DNA of 31,170 nt from the IMG/VR virus record IMGVR_UViG_3300037346_000480, positions 1 through 31,170 of that record; one strand, given 5' to 3'. Origin of the DNA: a virus. The notes below the pieces were generated by a model. It searched no databases. It saw only the letters and a list, made by a program, of their open reading frames with translations, and had not been told where the DNA came from. This document shows, in pieces, positions 31,131-31,170 of this stretch (position 1 is its first letter; every line of letters begins with the position of its first letter). The position numbers and the translations under genes were made by a program.

Positions 31131-31170
31131 AGCAATAAACTGGAACAGGATTGAAGACCCAATTGACATT
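31117..31170 (+). CDS. nrdF: NrdF small subunit, N-terminus only
   Basis: An ATG at 31117 opens a frame to the window end: MEIIKAINWNRIEDPIDI. AINWNR followed by an acidic D-rich stretch is the N-terminus of actinobacterial NrdF. AAAGG lies seven bases upstream. NrdF houses the dimanganese-tyrosyl radical of class Ib ribonucleotide reductase. The short overlap with the HNH gene implies coupled translation or that the endonuclease inserted exactly at the gene boundary. Confidence 0.85.
   Translation, partial: MEIIKAINWNRIEDPIDI

Overview
The window is a piece of a tailed-phage genome, most likely from a phage of a low-GC actinobacterium. The nrdH-nrdI-nrdE-nrdF block is of the actinobacterial class Ib type and NrdE closely follows mycobacterial NrdE as I remember it. 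A small zinc-binding protein at 27517-27744 matches DUF3039, a family I know from Actinobacteria. The moderate GC content would suit freshwater actinobacteria; that last step is inference.

Layout. (1) 1-3335, minus strand: two collagen-like fibre proteins, the left one cut by the window edge, preceded by a small Ig-like protein. (2) 3436-14373: an accessory 'modification island'. It holds ten canonical prolyl-4-hydroxylase-like 2-oxoglutarate/Fe(II) oxygenases, two divergent relatives, a pair of DUF6065-like proteins, and a glycosyltransferase that looks like the GT60 / Skp1 GlcNAc-transferase family. All are on the minus strand except the lone oxygenase at 3436-4005. (3) 14438-27429, minus strand: tail-fibre and baseplate-type genes. 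These include a fibronectin-III protein with a long PP(F/Y)F repeat, a 1010-aa and a 1091-aa fibre protein, a 551-aa protein built of 10-residue repeats, and a third collagen-like protein with its own Ig-like partner. (4) 27517-31170, plus strand: DUF3039 protein, nrdH, nrdI, nrdE, an HNH homing endonuclease, and the first codons of nrdF.

How it may work together. The phage encodes proline-rich collagen-like and PPFF-type fibre proteins beside an unusually large set of prolyl-hydroxylase-like enzymes and one glycosyltransferase of the family that, in Dictyostelium, adds GlcNAc to hydroxyproline. I infer a phage-encoded system that hydroxylates and then glycosylates fibre proteins, possibly to stabilise triple helices, vary surface chemistry or alter receptor binding. 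The sequence shows the genes and motifs; substrate and chemistry are untested. The nrd block supplies deoxynucleotides for phage replication and carries a homing endonuclease between nrdE and nrdF.

Genes within blocks are tightly packed. Six junctions in the structural blocks are TAATG stop/start overlaps, and several oxygenase genes have the next gene's ribosome-binding site inside the last codons of the gene before. There is no stretch of more than 300 bases without a gene. The longest gaps (3336-3435, 23356-23469, 27430-27516, 27745-27862) hold candidate promoters or hairpins, or nothing clear.
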